Source: Candidatus Paceibacterota bacterium (GTDB lineage: Bacteria; Actinomycetota; Actinomycetes; Nanopelagicales; Nanopelagicaceae). From it: 64,000 nucleotides of DNA. Shown here piece after piece: positions 7,790 to 16,839 of the stretch. Both the position numbers and the translations under genes were made by a program. Within the stretch, counting starts at the first letter, position 1. Each line of letters opens with the position of its first letter. The stretch lies in assembly GCA_035530615.1 (NCBI GenBank), contig DATKUL010000002.1, forward strand, positions 682,001 through 746,000, given 5' to 3'. Under the pieces are notes generated by a model that did no database searches, had not been told where the DNA came from, and saw nothing but the letters and a program-made list of their open reading frames with translations.

Positions 7790-8419
7790 TTAGCTCAGAC
7801 TCTTCCGAGCGAACCTAATAACCAGTCCGAAACTAAATGCTTGTAACAATGTCATTGCAATCGCGATCTCATTGAGCCAATTCGCCGTGGAATCAAACTG
7901 CGCAGCCACTATCGCAACGAACATGATGATTGCGCGGATTGGACGCTCCGCGGGAGTCACAACTCCGATCTGGCGAATTCGCTCCGATCCAAGGCGAGCG
8001 CGCGCATATTCTTGCAAGGCAGCGATGAGCCAAAATGCCACAACCCATGTCAACGGTGCTCCAAGTCGATAGAACGCAACCGCCCATAATGCCTCGGAGA
8101 TGCGGTCTGCGACAGAATCAAGGGTTGCACCTAATTTGGTGACTTTGTTCTGGACAATTGCGATGCTTCCATCGACTCCATCACATAGGAGAGAGAATAG
8201 AAGCAGAATGGCTATCCACCAGCGCGGGGAATAAAGGGCAGTTCCTGCTGCTAAGGCGACTCCAAAATAGGTAACCGAGTTGGGACTAAGCCGTGCAGAA
8301 CTGAGTACTCGTGCAATTCGATAAGAGATTCTTAGCCAGCCACCAACCATCCCGGCGGTCGATGCGCCACCATGTTCGAGACTCCACTTCGAGGTGAAAT
8401 CACCGAAGTTCATGGTCAC
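7790..8419 (-). CDS. CDP-alcohol phosphatidyltransferase-family membrane protein
   Basis: A 209-residue protein with several membrane segments and the CDP-alcohol phosphotransferase signature at about residues 84-109: DGVDGSIAI, then GATLDSVAD. All four Asp and both Gly of the D-xx-DG-xx-AR-...-G-xxx-D-xxx-D motif are present, but the Arg of 'AR' is Ile. The family makes phospholipid headgroups from CDP-activated donors. The GTG start (8419) overlaps the metF stop as GTGA, so it is coupled to metF. The substrate cannot be predicted. Confidence 0.75.
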   Translation of the reverse strand: MTMNFGDFTSKWSLEHGGASTAGMVGGWLRISYRIARVLSSARLSPNSVTYFGVALAAGTALYSPRWWIAILLLFSLLCDGVDGSIAIVQNKVTKLGATLDSVADRISEALWAVAFYRLGAPLTWVVAFWLIAALQEYARARLGSERIRQIGVVTPAERPIRAIIMFVAIVAAQFDSTANWLNEIAIAMTLLQAFSFGLVIRFARKSLS

Positions 8420-9267
8420 AGAGAAATACCTAAATTCGTGTATATCTCTCTTGTGGCAGTGGAAGTGTTCATAGTATAGAAATGTAAACCAGGCGCGCCT
8501 GCGTCGAGAAGTTCATGACACAATTTTGTCGCAATCTTGATACCAAGTGCCTTGACTGCACCTGAATCTCCATCGATTTTGGCAAAATCCTCTCGAACTT
8601 TTTGGGGAATCGGCGTGCCACCCAACTCTGCCATCCGCTCCAACTGCTTAACATTTGTAATTGGCAAAATGCCAGGGATCACGGGAATGCTCGACCCGCG
8701 AGCACTGAGTCTCTCGACAAGGGCACTCCACTTGGAAACGTCAAAAAAGAACTGCGTTGTGGCAAAACTCGCTCCAAGGGATTCTTTGCGAAGAAGGACA
8801 TCGATATCCTGTTCCATATTTCCGCCAGATGCCGGGTGACCATCAGGAAAAGCGGCAACTCCAATGGTGAAATCGCCGCTTTCGGCAGCTAACGCCACGA
8901 GTTGGTCAGCATGGTCAAAACCACCAGGTGTAGAAGCCCACGGGACGCTAGGTCCTCCGGTGGGATCGCCTCTCAAAGCCATAATGCTCTTGATTCCCGC
9001 CGCGCGGTAATTTTCCAGGACTTCTCTCAATTCGGCTTGCGTCGAACCGACACACGTGAGGTGGGCAACAGTGGGAATATGAGTCCGTTCTGTTATCTCC
9101 GACGTAATTCGGATAGTGCGTTCGCGCGTAGAACCACCCGCTCCGTAGGTCACCGAGATGAAAGTTGGCGATAAGGACTCCAGTGACTCCATTGCCGACC
9201 ACAGGCGCTCTTCACCCAGGGAATCCTTCGGCGGAAAAAACTCAAAGGAAAACGATCTCTTGGCCAT
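8416..9267 (-). CDS. metF: 5,10-methylenetetrahydrofolate reductase
   Basis: A 283-residue TIM-barrel flavoprotein of normal MetF length. It opens with the family signature 'SFEFFPPKDSLGEERLW', then 'FISVTYGAGGSTRERT' and 'LTCVGSTQAELREVL'. The Glu of EFFPP is the conserved catalytic acid. It reduces 5,10-methylene-THF to 5-methyl-THF for methionine synthesis. Divergent from crtE across only 45 bp, with the CDP-alcohol transferase gene downstream. Confidence 0.95.
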   Translation of the reverse strand: MAKRSFSFEFFPPKDSLGEERLWSAMESLESLSPTFISVTYGAGGSTRERTIRITSEITERTHIPTVAHLTCVGSTQAELREVLENYRAAGIKSIMALRGDPTGGPSVPWASTPGGFDHADQLVALAAESGDFTIGVAAFPDGHPASGGNMEQDIDVLLRKESLGASFATTQFFFDVSKWSALVERLSARGSSIPVIPGILPITNVKQLERMAELGGTPIPQKVREDFAKIDGDSGAVKALGIKIATKLCHELLDAGAPGLHFYTMNTSTATREIYTNLGISL

Positions 9268-9312
9268 AACCTACCTTTCGCGCAACGTGATAAGTGAGGG
9301 TACCGTTGCCAC

Positions 9313-10398
9313 GTGACCCTAGAACCTCAGTTCGCTCTTGCGGATATACGAATGCGCGTTCAACGCAATCTCACAAATTTTCTCGCAGAACAAATCCAGT
9401 ATCTAGGCGAGATCGGCACTGAACTCATACCCGTGGCCGAGGCGATGAACGCCTTTCTCCTTGACGGTGGAAAGCGCTTACGCCCTCTCTTTGCCTACTG
9501 CGGATATCTGGCTGCAGGGGGCGAAGACGACGATGCAATTATAGGTGCCGTTTCAAGTCTCGAACTCTTGCAAGCGTGCGCCCTCATCCATGACGACCTC
9601 ATGGACGGATCAGATACTCGTCGCGGAAAACCTTCGATCCATCGCTGGTTTGAGGCAATTCACGAAAACGAAGAACTCTCCGGATCCGCCACGAGTTACG
9701 GAGCATCTGCGGCAGTGCTCCTCGGAGATCTGGCACTTGTCTGGTCAGATCAGATGCTTCACCAAAGCGGAATTGCGAGTGATGCGCTCATCCGCTCCCT
9801 CTCGATTTATGATGAGATGAGAGTCGAACTCATGGCAGGGCAATTCCTGGATGTACATGAACAAGCCCTTGCTTCTCAGAGTGTGGCACGCTCGCTTAAG
9901 ATCGCCCGGTTCAAGTCGGGCAAATACACAGTTGAGCGCCCGCTGCATTTTGGAGTTTTTCTCGCGCAACCAAATCAGCAGAAGAGATCGACATACACAA
10001 CCATCTTCTCTGAATTTGGCCTCCCACTCGGAGAAGCTTTTCAATTGCGCGATGACCTACTCGGAGTCTTCGGAGATCCATCTGTCACAGGTAAACCCGC
10101 CGGGGATGATCTGCGTGAAGGCAAGCGAACCGTCCTCATGGCAATGACCCACGATCGGGCCACGGAGCAGCAAGAGCGCATCATCTCCAAACTCTTTGGC
10201 GATCCCAACCTCACGGCCGCCGACATTGAAGAAATGCAAATGGTCATTACCAATACAGGTGCCCGCGAACACGTTGAAGAGCTCATCGAAAGACTCACCC
10301 TCACGGCCCTGGATGCCCTCAATCGAGATGAAATCGACTCGACCGCCCACGCCATTCTGAATGAATTGGCATCCAACGCGGTTCGGCGGAGCGTGTAA
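9313..10398 (+). CDS. crtE: Geranylgeranyl diphosphate synthase (polyprenyl synthetase)
   Basis: A 361-residue trans-prenyltransferase. The first Asp-rich motif is 'HDDLMDGSDTRRG' at about residues 93-105; the second is 'FQLRDDLLGVFGD'. The substrate-binding 'DGGKRLRP' is at about 51-58. It condenses IPP with allylic diphosphates to GGPP, the precursor of phytoene. GTG start at 9313. The stop abuts the crtI GTG start, forming a tight crtE-crtI-crtB operon. Confidence 0.9.
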   Translation: MTLEPQFALADIRMRVQRNLTNFLAEQIQYLGEIGTELIPVAEAMNAFLLDGGKRLRPLFAYCGYLAAGGEDDDAIIGAVSSLELLQACALIHDDLMDGSDTRRGKPSIHRWFEAIHENEELSGSATSYGASAAVLLGDLALVWSDQMLHQSGIASDALIRSLSIYDEMRVELMAGQFLDVHEQALASQSVARSLKIARFKSGKYTVERPLHFGVFLAQPNQQKRSTYTTIFSEFGLPLGEAFQLRDDLLGVFGDPSVTGKPAGDDLREGKRTVLMAMTHDRATEQQERIISKLFGDPNLTAADIEEMQMVITNTGAREHVEELIERLTLTALDALNRDEIDSTAHAILNELASNAVRRSV

Positions 10399-11883
10399 GT
10401 GTCGGCACGGGTTAAAGGACCCACCAACAATATTGTCGTAGTCGGCGCGGGTTTGGCTGGATTGAGCGCAGCCCTTCGCTTGGCGGGCGCCGGACGGAAC
10501 GTCACGGTTATCGAGCGTGAATCGGTTCCTGGTGGACGAAATGGTCTGCTCAAAATCGGTGGCTACTCATTTGATACCGGTCCGACGGTGCTCACGATGC
10601 CCAACCTTATTGAAGATGCCTTCAATTGTGTTGGAGAAGAAACAAAGGACTGGCTCGAACTTAAACCACTCTCCCCTCTTTACCGTGCCTTCTATCACGA
10701 CGGTTCGACCATTGATGTTCATGCTGATACCAAAAAAATGGAAAATGAAATTGAAAGAACGATTGGCGCTTCAGAGGCTCAGGCTTATAAGAAGTACGTT
10801 CAATTCGTAACCAAGCTCTACAAATATGAAATGAATGATTTCATAAATCGAAATATTGATTCTCCGCTCAATCTGATTACACCTAACCTGGCAAAACTTG
10901 TTGCAATCGGCGCATTCCGAAAATTAGCGCCGAAGGCTAATCAGTACTTCAAAGATCCTCGTCTCCAAAAGATCTACTCTTTCCAGGCAATGTATGCCGG
11001 GGTGAGCCCTCGACAGGCACTCGCGATCTATGCCGTCATTGCCTACATGGACTCAGTAAATGGGGTCTTCTTTCCCAAGGGTGGAATGCACGCTCTTCCA
11101 GCTGCCTTGGCTAGCGTCGCCGAGAAGCACGGCGTCAATTTCATGTACAACACCACGGTCACTTCAATTGACTATTCAAATGGGCGCGCACGAGCGGTTA
11201 TTACTGATACCGGAAAGAGTATTCCTTGCGACGTCGTGGTTCTCAATCCCGACCTTCCGGTTGCGTGGAGAGACCTGCTCAACCGGACTCCACGCTCTGT
11301 TGCTCGGCTAAAATATTCGCCTTCGTGTGTCACCTTATTGATTGGTTCGAGCAAAGAGTACTCACACCTCGCTCACCACAATATTCACTTCGGTCAAGCC
11401 TGGGATGGGATCTTTGACGAACTCATCGAGAAGAAGACCCTCATGTCAGACCCAAGTTTTCTAGTGACGGTTCCGACCATGGACGATGCCTCACTTGCAC
11501 CACAAGGAAAACAGTCTTACTACGTGCTCTTCCCTGTCCCTAACTTGGATTCTTCAATCGACTGGAATCACATGGCAGAGCCATACCGAGATCAGATGAT
11601 TGAGACTCTTGAAAAACGCGGTTACCCCGATTTCGCCGACTCGATAGAAATCGAAACAGTTACGACGCCGTTGGATTGGCAGAGGCGAGGCATGGAACGA
11701 GGGGCACCATTCGCGAGTGCGCACACCTTCTTCCAAACTGGCCCCTTTCGACCAAGTAATCTTGCCCGCGGTTTCGAAAACGTTGTCTTTGCGGGATCAG
11801 GAACCCAACCCGGAGTTGGCGTGCCGATGGTTCTTATTTCAGGTCGCCTGGCGGCCGAGCGCATAGTTGGTCGGGTGAAATAA
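10399..11883 (+). CDS. crtI: Phytoene desaturase
   Basis: A 494-residue CrtI. FAD fold 'IVVVGAGLAGLSAALRLAG' at the N-terminus, then 'PGGRNGLLKIGGYSFDTGP'. The C-terminal motif is 'FAGSGTQPGVGVPMVLISG'. It introduces the double bonds turning phytoene into lycopene. GTG start immediately after the crtE stop; crtB follows without a gap. Standard family length and intact motifs. Confidence 0.92.
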   Translation: MSARVKGPTNNIVVVGAGLAGLSAALRLAGAGRNVTVIERESVPGGRNGLLKIGGYSFDTGPTVLTMPNLIEDAFNCVGEETKDWLELKPLSPLYRAFYHDGSTIDVHADTKKMENEIERTIGASEAQAYKKYVQFVTKLYKYEMNDFINRNIDSPLNLITPNLAKLVAIGAFRKLAPKANQYFKDPRLQKIYSFQAMYAGVSPRQALAIYAVIAYMDSVNGVFFPKGGMHALPAALASVAEKHGVNFMYNTTVTSIDYSNGRARAVITDTGKSIPCDVVVLNPDLPVAWRDLLNRTPRSVARLKYSPSCVTLLIGSSKEYSHLAHHNIHFGQAWDGIFDELIEKKTLMSDPSFLVTVPTMDDASLAPQGKQSYYVLFPVPNLDSSIDWNHMAEPYRDQMIETLEKRGYPDFADSIEIETVTTPLDWQRRGMERGAPFASAHTFFQTGPFRPSNLARGFENVVFAGSGTQPGVGVPMVLISGRLAAERIVGRVK

Positions 11884-12783
11884 ATGGATGAACTAACTTC
11901 TGCCGGAATCCTTGATCCCCTCCTCCGAGCGTCGTATAAGGAGTGCAAACGACTCAATACGACGCACGGCAAAACCTACTATCTTGCAACCCTTCTCCTA
12001 CCTAAGTCGAAGCGTCCATTTGTCCATGCTCTCTATGGATTCGCCCGTTATGCCGACGAAATTGTCGATGACCTTTCCTCACGACTTGATGCAGTTGAAA
12101 GGGGTCTGCAACTAAAGAGTTGGGGTCAATCCATTCTGGCGAGTCTAAGAAGTGGCGAAAGTCAGGACCCTGTAGGACGCGCCCTTATCGATACCGCCAC
12201 GCGATTTTCAGTACCGATTGAATACTTCGAATCATTTTTACATTCGATGACGATGGACTTATCCATCGTCGAATACGAGACCTTTGATCAACTTATGGAA
12301 TACATGTACGGCTCTGCGGCAGTAATAGGGCTTGAGATGGCGCAAGTACTTGGAATAAGTACACCCGGCGCACTTGAATCAGCAAAGAAACTCGGAATTG
12401 CCTTTCAGCTAGCAAACTTCATTAGGGATATCAGCGAGGATCTTGATCGAGGCAGAATCTATCTTCCCTTGGAAGAGTTAAAAGTCAGTGGAGTCAATCG
12501 CGCAATGCTTGAAAAAAGAGTCCTAACTCCGGAAATTGTGGAGGCACTCAAATTCCAAATCACAAAAGTGAGAATCCTTCAAGAGGAAGCCAATGCAGGA
12601 ATTAGCCTTTTACCTAGAGAAAGTCGTCCCTGTATACGCGCAGCCAGCGAAATGTATTGCGGAATTATTGATGCCGTCGAAGCAAATGGTTATGACATAT
12701 TTAATTCACACTCACAAGTGCCGGTGATTCGGAAAGCGAAGGTTATGCTGCAATCTTATGCAGGCAAAGTCTTCCTGCGCTGA
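11884..12783 (+). CDS. crtB: Phytoene synthase
   Basis: A 299-residue squalene/phytoene synthase. First Asp-rich motif 'YADEIVDD' at residues 56-63; second 'NFIRDISEDLDRGRIYLP'. Two GGPP are joined head-to-head to phytoene. ATG directly after the crtI stop. Its last 28 bp overlap the oppositely oriented crtYd. Confidence 0.93.
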   Translation: MDELTSAGILDPLLRASYKECKRLNTTHGKTYYLATLLLPKSKRPFVHALYGFARYADEIVDDLSSRLDAVERGLQLKSWGQSILASLRSGESQDPVGRALIDTATRFSVPIEYFESFLHSMTMDLSIVEYETFDQLMEYMYGSAAVIGLEMAQVLGISTPGALESAKKLGIAFQLANFIRDISEDLDRGRIYLPLEELKVSGVNRAMLEKRVLTPEIVEALKFQITKVRILQEEANAGISLLPRESRPCIRAASEMYCGIIDAVEANGYDIFNSHSQVPVIRKAKVMLQSYAGKVFLR

Positions 12784-13070
12784 CGTCTTCCGTAGTTAAC
12801 CCAAAGTGAGAGCACGCCTAAAATGAATGCAAACCCATAGATCAGATCTTCTATCGGGGCTGAAGCGATGCGCACACCCAAAATATCTTTCGAGTCGTAG
12901 ATGACTATCTCTCTCGAGGTGAGCCACCAATTTGTTAAAAGCTGAAATGGAAGAATGATTGCGTACGAAGTCCAGAATGCCTTTCTGCCAAGCAATCCAG
13001 TCTTAATTATGAGCAAATCCAGTGCCATGGCCAGACCAAGTGCCAAGATCACAATCTGGGTGTAGGTCAT
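12756..13070 (-). CDS. crtYd: Lycopene cyclase subunit, CrtYd type
   Basis: A 104-residue membrane protein with three hydrophobic segments and the lycopene-cyclase-domain motif 'ASAPIEDLIYGFAFI'. Actinobacterial heterodimeric lycopene cyclases are encoded as two half-size subunits; this is the downstream one. The ATG start overlaps the crtYc stop by 4 bp. Whether the rings are beta or epsilon cannot be told from sequence alone. It is convergent with crtB. Confidence 0.85.
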   Translation of the reverse strand: MTYTQIVILALGLAMALDLLIIKTGLLGRKAFWTSYAIILPFQLLTNWWLTSREIVIYDSKDILGVRIASAPIEDLIYGFAFILGVLSLWVNYGRRQRRKTLPA

Positions 13071-13399
13071 TCTTCATCACCCACCTTCCAGTGAATCTTT
13101 ACCTTCCGCACTGCCTCTAACGTCATGATTGCAGCCAACGGGATGATTATAAAAAAGAGGTATTCCTCGACTGGAAGATGAAACGGTCCGTAAATTCCTA
13201 CGACTTGGTCTGCATCAAAACTCCATTGATTTCGAAGGACCGCGATAGCATCCCAAATCAAAAAGAAAATCGCTGGCGGCAAAATACTTTGCGCTGCCTG
13301 CTTTATTCTGCGAAGAACTCGGACCTTGAGTGCAAATTCCAACCAGAAAGAGGCAAGGGCAGTGAACGCGAGCATCCCTACGTAACCGTATTTCTCCAC
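13067..13399 (-). CDS. crtYc: Lycopene cyclase subunit, CrtYc type
   Basis: A 110-residue membrane protein beginning MEKYGYVGML with the signature 'GPFHLPVEEYLFFIIIPL', the P-x-E-E motif expected at the active site of CrtYc/CrtYd-type cyclases. It forms the heterodimer with CrtYd. The transcript runs opposite to crtEIB. No CrtEb-type lycopene elongase is present in the window, which argues for a C40 rather than C50 product unless that gene lies elsewhere. Confidence 0.85.
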   Translation of the reverse strand: MEKYGYVGMLAFTALASFWLEFALKVRVLRRIKQAAQSILPPAIFFLIWDAIAVLRNQWSFDADQVVGIYGPFHLPVEEYLFFIIIPLAAIMTLEAVRKVKIHWKVGDEE

Positions 13400-13457
13400 C
13401 TGCGTATTCTTACGAGTTATTTGCTACAGTGACAAATGCGAAAGGCTCTCTAAACTC

Positions 13458-14018
13458 ATGGATCTTGTGAAGGTCGTCGAAGAAATCCTGCTCACGCCGC
13501 CACGTTGTGGGAGCACACATGTGCTGGCAATTGATGGACGTGCCGGGGCAGGCAAGACGACTCTTGCCAATAACCTTTTCCTGGCTCTAAGCGCGACGTG
13601 CCCCGCAGCCCTCATACATATGGATGAAATGTATGAGGGCTGGGAATCAGCTCTGGGAGAATCACTCACCGAAAGACTCTCGAATTTGCTTGAGGATTTG
13701 TCGCGTGGCGTGCCACATCAGCTGCCAATTTATGATTGGCATGTAAAGGCTTTCAATGCCTTTCGCGAAATAATGCCAACCTGCATACTGATCCTCGAAG
13801 GGGTTGGAAGTGCACAGCGGATTGTCCGAGAGTTTGCGACGGCAACCTTTTGGCTAGATATTGACTCCGAAACCGGCTTGACCCGCGTATTGGAACGCGA
13901 TGAGAAAATCAGCGAGCCATTCATGAGCCAATGGCAGGTCGATGAAGATGAGCACCACCGCCGTGAAAAGACTCGAGAAAACGCCGATTTCGTCCTCTCC
14001 ACGATCTCGCCGTTCTGA
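13458..14018 (+). CDS. Uridine kinase-like P-loop protein
   Basis: A 186-residue P-loop NTPase with Walker A 'GRAGAGKTT' at about residues 27-35, a 'LIHMDEMYEGW' segment that matches the substrate/metal-binding Asp of the uridine kinase/phosphoribulokinase group, and 'LILEGVGSAQR'. It phosphorylates a small molecule, but the substrate is not known. A weak 6-bp hairpin (14026-14047) without a U-run follows the stop. Confidence 0.75.
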   Translation: MDLVKVVEEILLTPPRCGSTHVLAIDGRAGAGKTTLANNLFLALSATCPAALIHMDEMYEGWESALGESLTERLSNLLEDLSRGVPHQLPIYDWHVKAFNAFREIMPTCILILEGVGSAQRIVREFATATFWLDIDSETGLTRVLERDEKISEPFMSQWQVDEDEHHRREKTRENADFVLSTISPF

Positions 14019-14079
14019 ACTTTCGGGGTTGTAGCGCGCCGCAACCCAGTTGATCTACTGAGTTGCCTAAGATTTTCTT

Positions 14080-15981
14080 GTGTCCGATCTAACTGGTGAA
14101 CTCATCGATGGACGCTATGAGCTCCTAGAGCAAATTGCTACGGGTGGGATGGCGACGATCTATATTGCCTTGGACACTCGTCTCGATCGCAAAGTTGCCG
14201 TAAAGATTATGCATTCGCATCTGGCTGATGATGAGAAATTTGTGAATCGATTCATCAAGGAAGCGAAAGCGGCAGCAGCACTCTCCCACCCAAATATTGT
14301 GAGCGTCCAAGACCAGGGCTGGAATCAAGGTGGTACTCCAGCAGTATTTCTAGTGATGGAGTACGTGGAGGGATTTACCCTTCGGGAATATCTATTTGAA
14401 CAAGGAAAACTTTCATCTAGTGAAGTAATCCGACATCTCATTCCAATCCTGAGCGCCCTTTCCGCCGCTCATAAGATTGGAATCGTCCACCGCGACATAA
14501 AACCGGAAAATATCCTCATCTCAATCAACGGCCGCATTAAAGTTGCGGATTTTGGTTTGGCCCACGGCGGCCTCCTAGGAAATACGATGACCGCAGAGTC
14601 CAGTGTCATTCTGGGCAGTGTTTCTTACTTGTCCCCTGAACAAGTACTCCGCGGGATAGCCGATACAAGGAGCGATGTCTACTCCGTAGGAATCGTCGCC
14701 TTCGAACTCCTCACCGGCGAGAAACCATTCGCCGGGGACTCGCCAATAAATATTGCCTACAAGCATGTCCACGAGCGCGTCCCTGCGCCCTCGACCCTTG
14801 TTTCTGGAATTCCAGAATCTCTTGATGCCCTCATCCTGCGAGCCACAAGTGTTAACCCAGATGATCGCCCGTACGATGCTGAGAATTTCCTGGAAGAAGT
14901 GCGGAACATTCAGACCGAAATGGATCCAAAGCGAACCCAGATGAGTTTGGAACTCGATCTCCCACCCATCGCCAGAGAGAAATCTCGCTCTCCCAAGAGA
15001 GTTTCTGCCAGGCCTATTCCTCCTCCTTCTGGCACAGTGGCGACTATGAAATCGGAGAAAACTGAAAGCACTGCCCAAATAAGTAAACGTAAGGCAAGTT
15101 CACGCGTCCGCAGGAATCGATGGATCGCGTTCATTCTCGCGATCCTGCTTACTGGAGGGTTTTGGTATGCATTTGGAGGTTTTGGCAACCGCGTTTCCAT
15201 TCAAACGATGGCCGGCATGAGCACAAGTGAGGCCGATACATATCTAGCCTCACTTGGCCTTCATGCCCGCGTTGAGAAAATATTTAGCGAGGAGGTCGGC
15301 GCGGGCAAAATAATTTCCACCAATCCTGGCGGAGGTGGCCACGTCAATAAAGGTGGCACAGTCTCACTCGTAGTGTCTAAGGGGCCGGAGAGATATCTCG
15401 TCCCCAATGTAAAGAATCTGGCGATACCGCGCGCTGAGGAACTCCTAAAAGAGAATTCCCTCGTTCTTGGAACGGTGACTGAAGTCTTTAATACAGTCGT
15501 GACAAAAGGCTTAATTATCTCCGCCTCACCGACCATTGGAACTTCCGTGCGGAAAAATACCACCGTTGATCTCCTAGTGAGCAAAGGTATTGAAAAGATT
15601 CCGCTAACGTCCTACCAGGGCAAAAGTAGCGATCAAGCCCTCAACGAACTTACGGCTGCAGGATTCGATGTCACACCAACCTATGCCTTCAGCGATACCG
15701 TGCCTATCGGAATAGTTGTGAGCCAAACACCAGATGGCGGTACGAATTTGCCGAAAGGGACAAAGATTGCCCTTGTCATTTCCAAAGGTCCAGAATGGGT
15801 CTTCATTCCAAATGTCTACTCTCTGACTCAGGAAAAAGCCACCACCGCGCTGGAAGATCTCAATCTCATGGTAACCATTAAGAAAATTGGTACACGTGCA
15901 AATAAGGTGGTCATTGATGTCTCTCCGGCTGTCGGATCCAAAGTGAAACGTGGCAGTACGGTGGTCGTGACAGTAGGGTAG
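14080..15981 (+). CDS. pknB: Ser/Thr protein kinase with PASTA domains (PknB/Stk type)
   Basis: A 633-residue transmembrane kinase. Kinase domain at about residues 10-275 with a Gly-rich loop 'IATGGMATIYIA', 'VAVKIM' lysine, 'VHRDIKPENIL' catalytic loop and 'ADFGLAH'. A basic Ser/Pro/Arg-rich juxtamembrane region leads to one membrane segment at about 345-367. Four PASTA repeats fill the rest, each closing with 'G..V.LVVSKG'-like text. PASTA domains sense peptidoglycan or lipid II and regulate growth and division. GTG start. Endonuclease IV follows after four bases. Confidence 0.92.
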   Translation: MSDLTGELIDGRYELLEQIATGGMATIYIALDTRLDRKVAVKIMHSHLADDEKFVNRFIKEAKAAAALSHPNIVSVQDQGWNQGGTPAVFLVMEYVEGFTLREYLFEQGKLSSSEVIRHLIPILSALSAAHKIGIVHRDIKPENILISINGRIKVADFGLAHGGLLGNTMTAESSVILGSVSYLSPEQVLRGIADTRSDVYSVGIVAFELLTGEKPFAGDSPINIAYKHVHERVPAPSTLVSGIPESLDALILRATSVNPDDRPYDAENFLEEVRNIQTEMDPKRTQMSLELDLPPIAREKSRSPKRVSARPIPPPSGTVATMKSEKTESTAQISKRKASSRVRRNRWIAFILAILLTGGFWYAFGGFGNRVSIQTMAGMSTSEADTYLASLGLHARVEKIFSEEVGAGKIISTNPGGGGHVNKGGTVSLVVSKGPERYLVPNVKNLAIPRAEELLKENSLVLGTVTEVFNTVVTKGLIISASPTIGTSVRKNTTVDLLVSKGIEKIPLTSYQGKSSDQALNELTAAGFDVTPTYAFSDTVPIGIVVSQTPDGGTNLPKGTKIALVISKGPEWVFIPNVYSLTQEKATTALEDLNLMVTIKKIGTRANKVVIDVSPAVGSKVKRGSTVVVTVG

Positions 15982-15985
15982 GTCA

Positions 15986-16837
15986 ATGCCTAACCCACGA
16001 ATCGGTGCGCACGTTCCCACAACTGGCGGAATGGCAAAGCGCTCAATTGCCTACGCAGAGACTGTCGGAGCTGAAGTAATTCAGGTCTTTGCCTCCAATC
16101 CACGGGGGTGGGCGATGCCAGAGCCCAATCGCACAGCTGATGAAGAATTCCGCAAAGTTGCCCGCGAACGCGATATCGCAACCTACGTCCATGCGCCGTA
16201 CCTTATTAATCTTGGATCCCCAACGCATGAGACCTACCAAAATTCGCTTCACTCAACTCGTTATTCACTTTCCCGCGGTGCAGATATTGGTGCCCTCGGA
16301 GTTGTCATCCATACCGGCTCTGCCGTTGAGGTGAATCACGTTCCGCAAGCATGGAAACAAATACATGATGGGATGATGCCGATTTTAGAGGCGCTACCTG
16401 ACGACGCCCCTCCCCTCCTTCTCGAACCCACCGCCGGGCAGGGCCAATCCCTTGTTAAACGCCTAGAGGATTTAGTGCACTACTTCGATGCCTTGGAGAA
16501 TCACCCAAAAGTTGGGGTTTGCCTAGATACGTGCCATGTTTTTGCAGCCGGCCATGACATAAACAAGAAAGGTGGCATGAAGGAGACCATTGACCTACTG
16601 GTCTCAGTAGTGGGGGCAGGCCGGCTTCAACTTATTCATGCCAATGATTCCATGGATGTTTGCGGAGCACTGAAAGACCGGCACCAGAATCTTGGTGAAG
16701 GGTACATCGGCCTAGAACCATTCAAAGAGCTCATCAATCATCCCGCGGTAGCAAATGTTCCCCTAGTCCTAGAGACTCCGGGACAAGAACCTGAACATGG
16801 CAGAGAGATTGCGATCCTTAAGAAGTACCGAAAATAA
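15986..16837 (+). CDS. nfo: Deoxyribonuclease IV (AP endonuclease)
   Basis: A 283-residue Xfp/EndoIV TIM barrel starting 'RIGAHVPTTGGMAKRS'. Metal ligands are seen in 'YVHAPYLINLGSP', 'GVVIHTGS', 'LLLEPTAGQG', 'GVCLDTCHVFAAGHD', 'LIHANDS' and 'LVLETPGQE'. It cleaves abasic sites in base-excision repair. Normal family length. Probably in an operon with pknB and the EamA gene, which starts two bases after its stop. Confidence 0.93.
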   Translation: MPNPRIGAHVPTTGGMAKRSIAYAETVGAEVIQVFASNPRGWAMPEPNRTADEEFRKVARERDIATYVHAPYLINLGSPTHETYQNSLHSTRYSLSRGADIGALGVVIHTGSAVEVNHVPQAWKQIHDGMMPILEALPDDAPPLLLEPTAGQGQSLVKRLEDLVHYFDALENHPKVGVCLDTCHVFAAGHDINKKGGMKETIDLLVSVVGAGRLQLIHANDSMDVCGALKDRHQNLGEGYIGLEPFKELINHPAVANVPLVLETPGQEPEHGREIAILKKYRK

Positions 16838-16839
16838 TT

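Noticed and set aside
10041-10553. 170-codon frame antisense to crtE/crtI
   Set aside because: Arg/Ser-rich composition and complete overlap with two well-supported carotenoid genes.
14026-14047. Terminator hairpin between the kinase-like gene and pknB
   Set aside because: GGGTTG/CAACCC stem lacks a U-run; kept only as a weak hairpin.
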